The notes under the pieces: generated by a model | Seen by the model: the letters and a program-made list of their open reading frames with translations, nothing else | Database searches by the model: none | What the model was told of the DNA's origin: nothing | Assembly: GCF_007197575.1 (NCBI RefSeq) | Contig: NZ_CP041616.1 | Coordinates: forward strand, 62,001 to 126,000 | Direction of reading: 5' to 3' | Length of the DNA: 64,000 nt | Source of the DNA: Ornithinimicrobium ciconiae | Lineage (GTDB): Bacteria > Actinomycetota > Actinomycetes > Actinomycetales > Dermatophilaceae | Made by a program: the position numbers and the translations under genes | Part shown: one piece after another, positions 8,628 through 17,373 of the stretch | Numbering within the stretch: the first letter of the stretch is position 1 | Layout: each line of letters opens with the position of its first letter

Positions 8628-9707
8628 GTGAGTTCGGATGAGGAGACTGCGGAGGACCGGCTGGTCCGGGCCGCTGCCGCGCAGCTGTATGCCGGACCGC
8701 CCGCCGAGTTCGTCGCCACCCGGACCGCTCTGGTCAAGTCCGCCAAGGCGGAGGGTGAGAAGCAGGCCGCAGCCGCGATCGGGGCACTGCGCCGGCCCAG
8801 CGTCGCGGCATGGGCGCTCAATCAGGTGGTGCACCGGGACGAGCCGATCATCGACGAGCTCGCCGACCTCGGCGCCCGGCTGAGACAGGCCACCTCAGCG
8901 CTCGATGCGGCCGGGCTCACCAGCCTGCGCGGCGCCCGCGACGCCGCCCTCGCCTCACTCGTCACCACGGCGTCCGACGTCGCCGCGGCTGAGGGTCACA
9001 CCCTCACGGCAGCAGGTGAGGCGGAGGTGCGGGACACGGGCATCGCGGCCCTGGCCGACGAGGCGGCCGAGACCGCGCTGCGATCGGGCACGCTGACCCG
9101 GGCCCTGAGCTACTCCGGCTTCGGGGAGGTCGACCTGTCCGAGGCCACTGCCACGACGAGCACCGGCGTCGTGCTGACCTCACTGCGCGGCGGACGGCGA
9201 CGAAAGGCCACAGTCGAGGAGGACGCAGACGCCGTCGAGCAGGGCCTTGGGGACGTCGAGGACGTCGGGCCTGAGACTCTCGACGCTGATGAGACCGAGG
9301 ACATCGACGACCAGGACATCGACGACCAGGACATCGACGACGAGGAGGCCGTCGACGACGAGGAGGCCGTCGAGGACGACGAGGGTGAGGACGCCGACGA
9401 CGGTGCCGCTGCCCTCGCCGAGGCGGCAGCCGCGCAGGAGCACGAGCACCGGCTGGCGCAGGCCCAGAGCGCTCTCGAGCAGGCCACGACCGAGGTCGGC
9501 CGCCACCGCGCGGCCGTCGAGGCGGCGCGCAACCGCAGCGATGCCACGCGGCAGCGTGTGCACAAGCTCGAGACCCAGCTCGAGTCGGCCCGCGCCGAGG
9601 ACGCCGTCGCTCTCGAAAAGCTCACCGAGGCGGTCAGCGCTGGCAAGCGTGCCGAGAGTGACCTCGTCCTGGCCCGACAGACGCTCACGGAACTGACGGA
9701 CTCCTGA
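8628..9707 (+). CDS. Acidic coiled-coil protein of unknown function
   Basis: I do not recognise a named family. The 359-residue protein has an Ala-rich helical N-terminus (1-170), an extremely acidic middle (about 200-265) built partly from a 15-bp DNA repeat at 9300-9344 encoding variants of DIDDQ and then EEAVD, and a C-terminal coiled coil (about 270-355; heptad-like LAQAQSALEQATTEV, VHKLETQLESA). No signal peptide or membrane segment is visible, so it is probably cytoplasmic. GTG 8628 is chosen because it directly precedes the conserved-looking SSDEETAEDRLV. It overlaps the next gene by 1 bp and is probably co-transcribed with it. Confidence 0.65.
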   Translation: MSSDEETAEDRLVRAAAAQLYAGPPAEFVATRTALVKSAKAEGEKQAAAAIGALRRPSVAAWALNQVVHRDEPIIDELADLGARLRQATSALDAAGLTSLRGARDAALASLVTTASDVAAAEGHTLTAAGEAEVRDTGIAALADEAAETALRSGTLTRALSYSGFGEVDLSEATATTSTGVVLTSLRGGRRRKATVEEDADAVEQGLGDVEDVGPETLDADETEDIDDQDIDDQDIDDEEAVDDEEAVEDDEGEDADDGAAALAEAAAAQEHEHRLAQAQSALEQATTEVGRHRAAVEAARNRSDATRQRVHKLETQLESARAEDAVALEKLTEAVSAGKRAESDLVLARQTLTELTDS

Positions 9708-10564
9708 TGGGCCACCTGTCCCACCTCGTCGACGATGCGCGACTCTCCACGCGGCAGGCCGAGCTCCTCGACAGCTGGCTCCCCGGAGCGGTGGTCGAGG
9801 CGGACCACACCTGGGAGATCGCCCACCGCGCCGTCCTGGAGGTCAGGCACGGGACCGAGCGATTGATCGTCAAGGCCGGCCGCGCTGACGATCACCACAT
9901 GGACCGGGAGATCACCGCGCACCAGCAGTGGCTGGCACCCTGGACCCGTCGGGAGCGAGCACCCCGGGCCGTGCACCTGGACCAGGAGGCCCGGCTGCTG
10001 GTCAGCACCTATCTGCCGGGGCGTCTCGTGCTGGACACCCCGGCAGCCGACGACCCGGACACCTTTGAGCAGGCGGGCCAGCTCCTGGCGCTGCTGCACG
10101 GGCAGTCCTCGGTCACCGACCCCGACGCGGAGGCCGCCCTTAACGCCCGGACGCTGCGGTGGTTGGACGCCCCCCACAGGATCAGCGACGCCACGACCCG
10201 GGCACTGCGCGAGGAGATCCGCTCCTGGCCGACCCCGCCGACGGTGCTGGTGCCGACGCACGGTGACTGGCAGCCCCGCAACTGGCTGGTGCACGACGGC
10301 CGGGTGTCTATCATCGACTTCGGTCGGGCAGATCTGCGTGCTGCGATGAGTGACCTGGCCAGGCTTGCCGCCCTGGACTTCGCCCGGGACGCTGCGCTGG
10401 AGGCGGCTTTCCTGCGCGGATACGGTTCCGACCCGCGGGAGCCAGCAGCATGGCGGCGCACCCGGATCCGCGAGGCGGTCGGCACCGCAGTGTGGGCCTT
10501 CCAGGTGGGCGACAGGGACTTTGAGGAGCAGGGGCACGCGATGATCGCGGCCGCGCTGACTTGA
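9707..10564 (+). CDS. Aminoglycoside phosphotransferase (APH)-family kinase
   Basis: The 285-residue protein has the protein-kinase-like APH catalytic signatures: the loop HGDWQPRNW (near residues 184-192, catalytic Asp and Asn) and the metal-binding IDFGRAD (about 203-209). A Lys in LIVKAGR near residue 55 is the likely ATP-contacting lysine. The family phosphorylates aminoglycosides, homoserine, choline, fructosamines and many unknown metabolites; the substrate cannot be told from the sequence and antibiotic resistance should not be assumed. The start codon overlaps the previous stop (TGATG). Confidence 0.8.
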   Translation: MGHLSHLVDDARLSTRQAELLDSWLPGAVVEADHTWEIAHRAVLEVRHGTERLIVKAGRADDHHMDREITAHQQWLAPWTRRERAPRAVHLDQEARLLVSTYLPGRLVLDTPAADDPDTFEQAGQLLALLHGQSSVTDPDAEAALNARTLRWLDAPHRISDATTRALREEIRSWPTPPTVLVPTHGDWQPRNWLVHDGRVSIIDFGRADLRAAMSDLARLAALDFARDAALEAAFLRGYGSDPREPAAWRRTRIREAVGTAVWAFQVGDRDFEEQGHAMIAAALT

Positions 10565-10681
10565 CCCAACCCAGACGGAGACTTCACCCGATCCTGGTGG
10601 TATCCGCCGCGTCAGCGACCTAGCCTGCGCATATCGGGTGACTGACTCACCCTTCCCACACCCCGTTCTAAGGACTTCCCC

Positions 10682-12889
10682 ATGACGCGCGTCCTCCGTC
10701 GCGGCCTCGTGGTGCCCAGCACCACGATGGCCCTGCTGACCACCATCTGTTTCGCTCCGCTCGCCACCGGTGCAGGGACCGACGATGGTGAAGCGACCGC
10801 GGCAGAGACCGCGGACTACGACACCATCGAGCTCCAGGCCCGCACCAACCTGCTGGTCAACGACGAGGGCTTCAACCTGCCCCCGGGCAGCAGCTTCAAC
10901 AGCATCACCCCGGACATCAACGACGCCGCCCAGATCGCCTTCCGGGTCCAGTTCACGGCCGCCGAGGGCGACCCCACCTCCGGCGCTCCCGGCATCTGGT
11001 TCGGCGGCGACGGCACCGGCTCCATCGTGCACCGCGGCACCGAGAACGAGAGTGTCCCCAACGAGGCGAGCCTCAACGAGAACGGTGACATCGCGTTCAC
11101 CTTCGGCGGCGGCGGCCTGGACAACTCGCTCTACCGGCTGGACGGAGACTCGGGGCTGGTCAGCCAGGTCGGGACCTCACCGGTGCTCCCCAGCAGCTAC
11201 AACAGCCCCGCCATCGACGAGGCCGGTGGCATCACCTTCGGCGGCACCTTCGGCTCCGGCCGCGCCTGGGCCGGGGTGCAGGGCAGCACCGGCACCTACT
11301 ACGTGCAGGACAGCACGCTGGACCCCACGAGCCCCTTCGGCTACCTCTACACCCCACGCGGCAACGATGCCGGTCAGATCGCCGGCAAGGTTGGCCTGGT
11401 CGGCGACATCAGCAACTCCGTCGAGATCCGCCTCTTCGAGGCCGACGGGACCAGCCAGCTGCTCGCGGCCTCCACCGTCGTGGACGAGAACTCTCCCTAC
11501 TCCCGGTTCGACAACTCCGTCGGTCTCAGCGACAACGGTCTGGTCGCCGCCATCGCCACCCGCGCGGCGGACAGCACCAAGGTCGTGGTGCTCCTCGACG
11601 GCACCAGCGCGACGGAGGTCGCCGTGGCCGGGGAGGACGGCATCGCGTCCTTCGACTCGTTCGCGCCGGACGTCAACGATGCTGGTCAGGTCGTCTTCCG
11701 CGCTGTCGATGCGACGGGTCAGGCCGTCTACGTCGCCGACGGCGAGAGCGTGACCCGAGTGGCCGGACAGGGCGACGAGGTGAGCACCGACAACGGTCAG
11801 GCCCAGCTCGGCCAGCACAACGACAGCCCCATCTTTGGCGGTGCCCCGAGGATCAACAACAGCGGGGACGTGTCCTTCACCGCCGGCGTGCACCCTGTCG
11901 GCGACAACCAGGTGGAGTGGGGCACCGGCGTCTTCGTGGCCTACGCCGATGAGGCCACCGAGCCCGACCCTGAGGGTCCGGAGAGCGTGGAGCGGCTGAG
12001 CGGCAAGAACCGTTTCGCCACCGCCGCCACCGCAGCGCTGTCCGTCTATCCCGAGGGCGCCGGCGTGGTGTACATCGCCACGGGCCGTGCCTTCCCCGAC
12101 GCCCTGACCGCAACCGCCCCGGCCGGTCACGAGGACGGACCGGTCCTGCTCACCGACACGGACCGGATCCCGCTGGACACCCAGGCCGCACTCACGGCCC
12201 TCAACCCGGCTGAGATCATCGTGAGCGGCGGGACGGGCGCGGTCTCCCCCGACGTCCTGACCGAGCTCGGGGCCTTCACCGACGGGACCGTGACCCGCCT
12301 CAGCGGCGAGGACCGCTATGCCACCGCGGCCGCGATCGCCACCCGCTTCGAGGCACCCGACACTGTGTATGTCGCCACCGGCCTCGACTATCCCGACGCC
12401 CTCGCCGCCGGGGCTCGGGCCGGCGCCACCGGGGCTCCGGTGCTGCTGGTCCGCACCGACGGCATCCCGCTGAGCACCCAGGACGCGCTGGAGGACCTCA
12501 CGCCCGGAAACATCGTGGTCGTCGGCGGGACCGGGTCCGTCTCCGCAGACGTCATGACCGACCTGGAGGACTACACCACCGGAGAGGTCACTCGGGTCAG
12601 CGGGGAGGACCGCTACGCCACCGCCGCGGCGCTGTCGGAAGAGCTGACCGTCAGCGAGTTCGGCTACATCGCCACCGGTGAGGACTGGCCAGACGCGCTG
12701 GGCGCCGCGGCCCTGGCCGGGCACCTGGAGTCACCGGTGCTGCTGGTCAAGCCGGACCTGCTCCCGCTGGTGACCGCCACCGAGCTGGAGCGCCTGGAGG
12801 CACCGCACCTGCGGGTCGTCGGGGGCACCGCCGCCGTCGCGGAGTCCGTCAAGGAGGCGCTTGAGGCGCTCGACTACACCGACGAGTGA
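10682..12889 (+). CDS. Secreted protein with NDxG repeats and three cell-wall-binding repeats (CWB2)
   Basis: A 735-residue exported protein. It starts with a signal peptide (basic MTRVLRRGL, hydrophobic 9-28, likely cleavage near 30). The body (about 70-420) contains some seven imperfect repeats of the form I-N-D-A-G-x-I-x-F (for example INDAAQIAF, LNENGDIAF, VNDAGQVVF, INNSGDVSF), likely beta-propeller-like. The last 300 residues hold three CWB2 repeats (PF04122 type), each with R-x-SGxxRFATA, P-DAL-A and GG-T-xVS. CWB2 domains bind anionic cell-wall polymers, so the protein is probably held at the cell surface with the repeat region displayed. The upstream 117 bp contain GGGTGA/TCACCC (10634-10650) but no riboswitch I can recognise. 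Confidence 0.85.
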   Translation: MTRVLRRGLVVPSTTMALLTTICFAPLATGAGTDDGEATAAETADYDTIELQARTNLLVNDEGFNLPPGSSFNSITPDINDAAQIAFRVQFTAAEGDPTSGAPGIWFGGDGTGSIVHRGTENESVPNEASLNENGDIAFTFGGGGLDNSLYRLDGDSGLVSQVGTSPVLPSSYNSPAIDEAGGITFGGTFGSGRAWAGVQGSTGTYYVQDSTLDPTSPFGYLYTPRGNDAGQIAGKVGLVGDISNSVEIRLFEADGTSQLLAASTVVDENSPYSRFDNSVGLSDNGLVAAIATRAADSTKVVVLLDGTSATEVAVAGEDGIASFDSFAPDVNDAGQVVFRAVDATGQAVYVADGESVTRVAGQGDEVSTDNGQAQLGQHNDSPIFGGAPRINNSGDVSFTAGVHPVGDNQVEWGTGVFVAYADEATEPDPEGPESVERLSGKNRFATAATAALSVYPEGAGVVYIATGRAFPDALTATAPAGHEDGPVLLTDTDRIPLDTQAALTALNPAEIIVSGGTGAVSPDVLTELGAFTDGTVTRLSGEDRYATAAAIATRFEAPDTVYVATGLDYPDALAAGARAGATGAPVLLVRTDGIPLSTQDALEDLTPGNIVVVGGTGSVSADVMTDLEDYTTGEVTRVSGEDRYATAAALSEELTVSEFGYIATGEDWPDALGAAALAGHLESPVLLVKPDLLPLVTATELERLEAPHLRVVGGTAAVAESVKEALEALDYTDE

Positions 12890-12947
12890 GTCGGGACGCC
12901 ACGGCGCCTGCTCCGGCACCGTCACGTCGCTAGGCTGAGCACGACCT

Positions 12948-12989
12948 CCACGGCCCAGGGTCACCCATCGGGTGCACCCTGGGCCGTGG
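12948..12989 (+). terminator. Strong hairpin after the cell-wall-binding protein gene
   Basis: CCACGGCCCAGGGT (12948-12961) pairs perfectly with ACCCTGGGCCGTGG (12976-12989), and the inner CACCC/GGGTG extends the stem to about 19 bp. No T-run follows, as is common in actinobacterial terminators. It ends only 25 bp before the next gene. Confidence 0.65.
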
Positions 12990-13014
12990 CCAGCACCAAC
13001 GATCGGCGGAGTCC

Positions 13015-13812
13015 GTGGGCCAGCACATCACCTGCACCATCGAGGGCTCGGTCGCCCACGTCAGCCTGGCCCGGCCGGACAAGCTCAACGCCCTGACCCT
13101 GGACATGCTGGGCGACCTGGCTGACACCGCGCACCGCCTGCGGGCGGACCGCACCCTGCGCGCCGTCATCCTCTCCGGGGAGGGCGAGTCCTTCTGTGCC
13201 GGACTGGATTTCGAGTCCGTGCTGGCGGACCGGACCAGCCTCGCCACGGCGTTCCTCACGCGCCCCTGGCGCGGGACCAACACCTTCCAGGAGGCCTGCT
13301 ACGGCTGGCGCCGCCTGCCGGTGCCGGTGATCGCCGCGGTGCACGGCAACTGCCTGGGAGGAGGGCTGCAGATCGCGCTCGGAGCCGACTTCCGCTTCAC
13401 CACGGCCGACGCCCGCTGGTCGGTGCTCGAGGGCAAGTGGGGGCTGATCCCCGACATGGCCGGGGTGCGACTGCTCGCCGACCAGGTCGGCATGTCCCAG
13501 GCCAAGCGGTTGACGATGACGGCCGAGATCATCGACGGCACCGCCGCCGACCGCCTGGGACTCGCCAGTGTCGCCGCGGACCCGCACGCGGCGGCAGCCG
13601 AGCTGGCCGCTCTCCTGGCTACCCGGTCACCCGACGCCCTGGCCGCGGGCAAGCAGCTCTTCGAGACCAGTTGGAACGCCGGTCCCAGGGCCACCTTCCG
13701 CCGAGAGCGGCGGGCACAGTTCCGTCTGCTCAGGCTCCCCAACACCGGCCGCGCCCGCAAGGCTGCCTTCGGCCGAGAACACGCCGACTACGCCGACCGC
13801 GCGCGGCGCTGA
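13015..13812 (+). CDS. Enoyl-CoA hydratase/isomerase (crotonase) family protein
   Basis: 265 residues with the crotonase fold: the N-terminal ALTLDMLGDL and VILSGEGESFCAGLDFESV, where the oxyanion-hole backbone is expected, and HGNCLGGGLQIALGADFRF, the second oxyanion segment. The acidic residues that act in classical hydratases are not obvious (the region reads EGKWGLIPDMAGV, with Asp in place of a typical Glu), so it may be an isomerase or another crotonase activity. Substrate unknown. The GTG start directly follows the hairpin terminator region. A possible gene pair with the epimerase 24 bp downstream. Confidence 0.8.
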   Translation: MGQHITCTIEGSVAHVSLARPDKLNALTLDMLGDLADTAHRLRADRTLRAVILSGEGESFCAGLDFESVLADRTSLATAFLTRPWRGTNTFQEACYGWRRLPVPVIAAVHGNCLGGGLQIALGADFRFTTADARWSVLEGKWGLIPDMAGVRLLADQVGMSQAKRLTMTAEIIDGTAADRLGLASVAADPHAAAAELAALLATRSPDALAAGKQLFETSWNAGPRATFRRERRAQFRLLRLPNTGRARKAAFGREHADYADRARR

Positions 13813-13835
13813 GGGGTCTGGGTCAGGATGGGGGC

Positions 13836-14876
13836 GTGAAGTTCCTCATCTTTGGCGGCAGCGTCTTCCTCTCCAAGGCGGTTGCCCAGACTGCCCTGGA
13901 CCGCGGCCACAAGGTCCGGTGCATCTCCCGGGGCGACAGCGGAGCCGTGCCGAAGGGTGCTCGGCACACCATCGTCGACCGGTCGGAGGAGACCGACCCG
14001 CACGCCGGGACCTGGACGGGACTGGCCTCCCACGACTGGGACGCCGTCATCGACGTGGCCAGCACCCCCTCGTGGGTCGAGACGGCCGTCACCGCGCTGG
14101 CCGACCGGGTGCGGCACTGGACCTACATCTCCACCGTCAGCGTCTATGCGGACCTCTCCCAGCCGGGAGGCACCCCCGCGGTGACGCCCACCCTCCCCCC
14201 GGCCGACGGCGACCTGGACGACTCCAGCGACCCCACGGCATACGGTCGCAACAAGGTCGCGTGCGAGCAGGCGGTCCAGTCCCGCCTCGGGGACCGGTGC
14301 CTGATCGTCCGTCCCGGGCTGATCATCGGGCCCGGTGACCCCAGCGGGCGCTACACCTACTGGCCCGAGCGGCTCTCCCGCGGCGGGCGGGTGCTGGTCC
14401 CGGAGCCCGCCGACGCCTCGACCCAGGTCATCGACGTTCGCGACCTGGCCGCGTGGCTCGTCAGCTCGGCCGAGGAGGGCCTCACCGGCGTCTTCGACGC
14501 GGTCGGTCCCGCCCAACCCTTCTCGGAGGTCCTCGACGAGACGGCCCGCGGGGTGTCTCAGGTGACGGTGCCGGGCCGGGAGCGGCGCCCACCGGTGCGG
14601 CTGGTCTGGACCGACCCCGAGACCCTGCTCCAACTGGATGTCCGCCCCTGGGCCGGCCCCCGGTCACTGCCGCTCTGGCTGCCCGGCGAGGAGTATGCCG
14701 GCATGCGGGACCGTGACGTGTCCTCCACCCTGGCGGCGGGGCTGGCACCGCGCCCGCTGGCGGAGACCGCTCAGGACACGCTGCGGTGGTTGGCGGAGGG
14801 CTCGAACTCGCGGAAGTCAGGTCTGACCTGGGACGAGGAGCAGGACGTCCTCTCCACGCTGAGCGCCGACAACTGA
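13836..14876 (+). CDS. NAD(P)-dependent epimerase/dehydratase-like SDR
   Basis: A 346-residue extended short-chain dehydrogenase. The N-terminal nucleotide motif FGGSVFLS (residues 5-12) is a degenerate GxxGxxG. A YGRNK motif near residue 131 carries the catalytic Tyr and Lys, preceded by STVSVYAD. This matches the family of reductases and epimerases acting on nucleotide sugars or flavonoids; substrate not predictable. GTG 13836 puts the nucleotide-binding strand at residue 1, as expected. The last codons and the stop are part of a 14-bp tandem duplication. Confidence 0.75.
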   Translation: MKFLIFGGSVFLSKAVAQTALDRGHKVRCISRGDSGAVPKGARHTIVDRSEETDPHAGTWTGLASHDWDAVIDVASTPSWVETAVTALADRVRHWTYISTVSVYADLSQPGGTPAVTPTLPPADGDLDDSSDPTAYGRNKVACEQAVQSRLGDRCLIVRPGLIIGPGDPSGRYTYWPERLSRGGRVLVPEPADASTQVIDVRDLAAWLVSSAEEGLTGVFDAVGPAQPFSEVLDETARGVSQVTVPGRERRPPVRLVWTDPETLLQLDVRPWAGPRSLPLWLPGEEYAGMRDRDVSSTLAAGLAPRPLAETAQDTLRWLAEGSNSRKSGLTWDEEQDVLSTLSADN

Positions 14877-14894
14877 GCGACGACAACTGAGCGA
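14867..14894 (+). repeat. 14-bp tandem duplication across a stop codon
   Basis: CGACAACTGAGCGA occurs at 14867-14880 and again at 14881-14894. It includes the TGA of the epimerase gene. Just downstream the palindrome CCTGAGCGCTCAGG (14930-14943) overlaps the stop codon of the convergent MOSC gene. Confidence 0.8.
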
Positions 14895-14938
14895 CGCCTA
14901 GCGGTCGGCGACTGTGACCAGCGACGACGCCTGAGCGC

Positions 14939-15751
14939 TCAGGTCCCGGGGACGACCTCGTCACCAACGCGCAAGGTGCCGCCTCCCAGCGGCACCAGCC
15001 GGGTCCCGAACCACGTCTTGCCATCCCACCGGCGGTGGCGCGCCAGGGTGGCCGTCGGCTCCCTGCCTGCAGCCAGGGACTGCGGGTGGATCGTGGCCAT
15101 CACGCACCGGTCGCAGATCTCTGCCGTGCGGAAGTCCACCTCACCGATCCGCACCGTCGGCCAGGCGTCCTCCGCAAACGGCTCGCCACCGTCGATGACC
15201 ACATTGGGCCGGAACCGGATCGTCGTCGCCTCGGGATCCTCCTGCGCCCACTCCTGCCCGACCCACTCGCGGACCTGCTCGACGGAGGTGCGCGAGACCA
15301 TCAGCAGGGGGCCGGCGTCGGCCAGGGAGAGCACGTCGCCCTCCTGACCGCCATGGGCGCCGGAAACCCGGCGCACCGTCGGGTCCTCCTGCCAGATCAG
15401 GCGCAGCGGGCTGCCGACGCGCTCCTGGATCCACCAGTTGACGTCCTCGTCGGCGGGATTGGCAAAACCCTGACGCGAGTGGCTGACCGGGACCGGTCCC
15501 AGGCCCAGGGGCGTCTCGACCAGGATGCTGTCGCCCTCCCGATCATGGATCCGGATCGTGTCCTCGTCGATCTGTTCGGCCCGCAGACCCAGCAGGGCGT
15601 GCTCCTCGCGGGCGGTGACCTTCTCACCGGCGGGGTCGATCAGCCCCCAGCGCCGGTCTCCGGCCAGGCCCCACGGCTCGACGAGCGCCTCGTCGACCGG
15701 GTCCCCCGCGAGGGACTTGATGGGATAGAGCCAGAGGTCGGTGACGTGCAT
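14939..15751 (-). CDS. MOSC-domain protein (molybdenum cofactor sulfur-carrier family)
   Basis: 270 residues: an N-terminal beta-barrel domain (LYPIKSLAG and GLAGDRRWGLID) followed by the MOSC domain with FRPNVVIDGGEPFAEDAW, the conserved Cys pair CDRCVMATIHP (near residue 215) and a C-terminal LGVGDEV-like strand. Such proteins bind or transfer sulfur for Mo-cofactor enzymes or act as molybdoenzymes like YcbX/mARC in reduction of N-hydroxylated compounds. The CDRCVM Cys is the likely cofactor or persulfide ligand. Molybdenum cofactor genes appear later in the window at 36.2 kb but are not linked. Confidence 0.85.
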   Translation of the reverse strand: MHVTDLWLYPIKSLAGDPVDEALVEPWGLAGDRRWGLIDPAGEKVTAREEHALLGLRAEQIDEDTIRIHDREGDSILVETPLGLGPVPVSHSRQGFANPADEDVNWWIQERVGSPLRLIWQEDPTVRRVSGAHGGQEGDVLSLADAGPLLMVSRTSVEQVREWVGQEWAQEDPEATTIRFRPNVVIDGGEPFAEDAWPTVRIGEVDFRTAEICDRCVMATIHPQSLAAGREPTATLARHRRWDGKTWFGTRLVPLGGGTLRVGDEVVPGT

Positions 15752-15758
15752 GGCAGCC

Positions 15759-16292
15759 TCAGGCGAGCTGGTCGGGCTGGCCCGCCTCGTCCGGCCCCGC
15801 GGGGAGCTGCGCCTGGATCGCGGCCACGATCTCGGCCGACTCGGGCTCGACCCGGGAGCGGAAACGGGTCACCGGGAGCCCGCTGGGGTCGATCAGCCAC
15901 TTCTCAAAGTTCCAGCCGACCTCGCCGGACCGTCCCTCGGCGTCCGGCACGGCGGTGAGCTCGGCGAACAGCGGGTGCTGCCCGGGTCCGTTGACCTCAA
16001 CCTTGTCCATCATCGGGAAGGTCACGCCATAGGTGGTCGCGCAGAAGGTCTGGATCTCCTCGGCCGTGCCAGGCTCCTGCCCACCGAACTGGTTGCAGGG
16101 GAATCCGACCACGGTCAGACCCTTCTCAGCGTAGGTCTCCTGCAGTCGCTCCAACCCGGCATACTGCGGCGTCATCCCACAGCGCGAGGCGGTGTTGACC
16201 AGCAACAGGGTGCGACCGGCGAACTCGCGCAGGGTGGCGGGACGGCCATCGAGGGTGCTCAGAGGGATGTCATAGAGGCTCACCCTCCTCAC
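15759..16292 (-). CDS. Glutathione peroxidase family thiol peroxidase
   Basis: About 177 residues, normal GPx length. The catalytic tetrad is visible: peroxidatic Cys in NTASRCG (residue 38, Cys rather than selenocysteine), Gln and Asn in GFPCNQFGGQEPG, and Trp in WNFEKW. Bacterial Cys-GPx usually take electrons from thioredoxin. Homologs start at SLYDIPL, which points to GTG 16283, but that codon directly touches AGGAGG; GTG 16292 is given as the outer limit. It lies just behind the disrupted oxidase gene. Confidence 0.88.
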   Translation of the reverse strand: MRRVSLYDIPLSTLDGRPATLREFAGRTLLLVNTASRCGMTPQYAGLERLQETYAEKGLTVVGFPCNQFGGQEPGTAEEIQTFCATTYGVTFPMMDKVEVNGPGQHPLFAELTAVPDAEGRSGEVGWNFEKWLIDPSGLPVTRFRSRVEPESAEIVAAIQAQLPAGPDEAGQPDQLA

Positions 16293-16305
16293 AATACGTC
16301 TCCCG

Positions 16306-17373
16306 TCAGGGGCCCAGCACCCGGTCCAGGTAGTCGTTGGCGAACACCCGGTCGGGGTCGAGGCGGTCCCGGACGGCGAGGAAGTCCTCGAAGCGCGGAT
16401 AGGCGGCGCGCAGCTGCTGGGCGCCGAGGGTGTGCAGCTTGCCCCAGTGCGGACGACCTGCGTGCTGGGTGACGATCTCCTCGAAGGCAGCGAAGGAGGC
16501 CGTGCCGTCCATCCGGTGGAACTGGTGCACCGCGATGTAGGCGTTGTCCCGCTGGTAGCCGGTAGACAGCCACACGTCGTCCGCCGCGGCGAACCGCACC
16601 TCCACCGGGAAGGGCAGGGGCGCCCGCTCCGCCGCGATCCATCCCCTCAGCTCGGCCATCACCGGGCGCAGGGCGTGGCGCGGCAGCGCATACTCGCTCT
16701 CGGTGAAGCGCACCTCTCGCGGGGAGCAGAACACCCGCCAGGAGGCGTCGGTGAACTGGCGGGCCCCCAGGGCGCGGGCCGAGATCTGGTTGAGTCTGGG
16801 CACCAGGGCGGGGCGGAGGGCAGCGAGACGGTTGACCTGCTCATAGACCGTGTTGGACAGGAAGCGGTCATCCAGCGCCTGCCGCCAGGACGGCAGCGGC
16901 TGGCCAGCCCGACCTGCCGGCGCAGTGGCCACCTCGTTGTTGCACTTGAGCAGGCACCGGTCGGTGTGCGGAAACCAGTGGATGTCGACGTGGTCGTGGT
17001 CGGTGACCAGCGTGTCGATGTCCGCCAGCACCTCGGTGATGTCGGCGCTGCTCTCGCGGGCGTGCAACCGGAAGGCCGGCACGCACTGCAGCTCGACCTC
17101 GGTGATCACCCCGAGAGCACCGAGGGAGACTCGGCCGGCCTGGAAAATGTCCGGATGCTGCTCGGCGGAGCACTCGACGACGGAGCCGTCGGCCGTGACG
17201 AGAGTCAGGCCGGTGACCGCGGCGGCGATGCCCTGGCGGTGCGCGCCGGTGCCGTGCGTGCCGGTGCAGATCGCCCCCGTGATGGTCTGACGGTCGATGT
17301 CACCGAGGTTGGGCAGCGCCAGGCCGATGCTCTCCAGTGCCGGGTTGAGCACATGCAGCGGGGTGCCGCCGAG
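16306..17373 (-). pseudogene. D-arabinono-1,4-lactone oxidase, 5' part deleted
   Basis: The frame encodes the oxidase from LPNLGDID onwards, including TGTHGTGA and LGALGVITEVEL, the C-terminal HWGKLH motif and the final RFLAVRDRLDPDRVFAND-like tail. Family members are about 430 residues; here roughly the first 85-90, holding the FAD pyrophosphate-binding PVGxGHSF segment, are missing. Recognisable homology starts at about 17373 and merges, out of frame, with the preceding aldolase gene. GTG 17352 could still initiate a 348-residue product, but without the flavin motif it should be inactive. In other actinobacteria these two genes are neighbours, so one deletion explains both. Confidence 0.75.

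Noticed and set aside
10565..10681. ydaO-type riboswitch in front of the secreted protein
   Set aside because: The gap is too short and only a six-bp inverted repeat is seen.
9110..11032. 640-codon minus-strand open frame
   Set aside because: Antisense to the coiled-coil, APH-family and cell-wall-binding genes; its Ser-rich end mirrors the Asp/Glu codons of the real gene.
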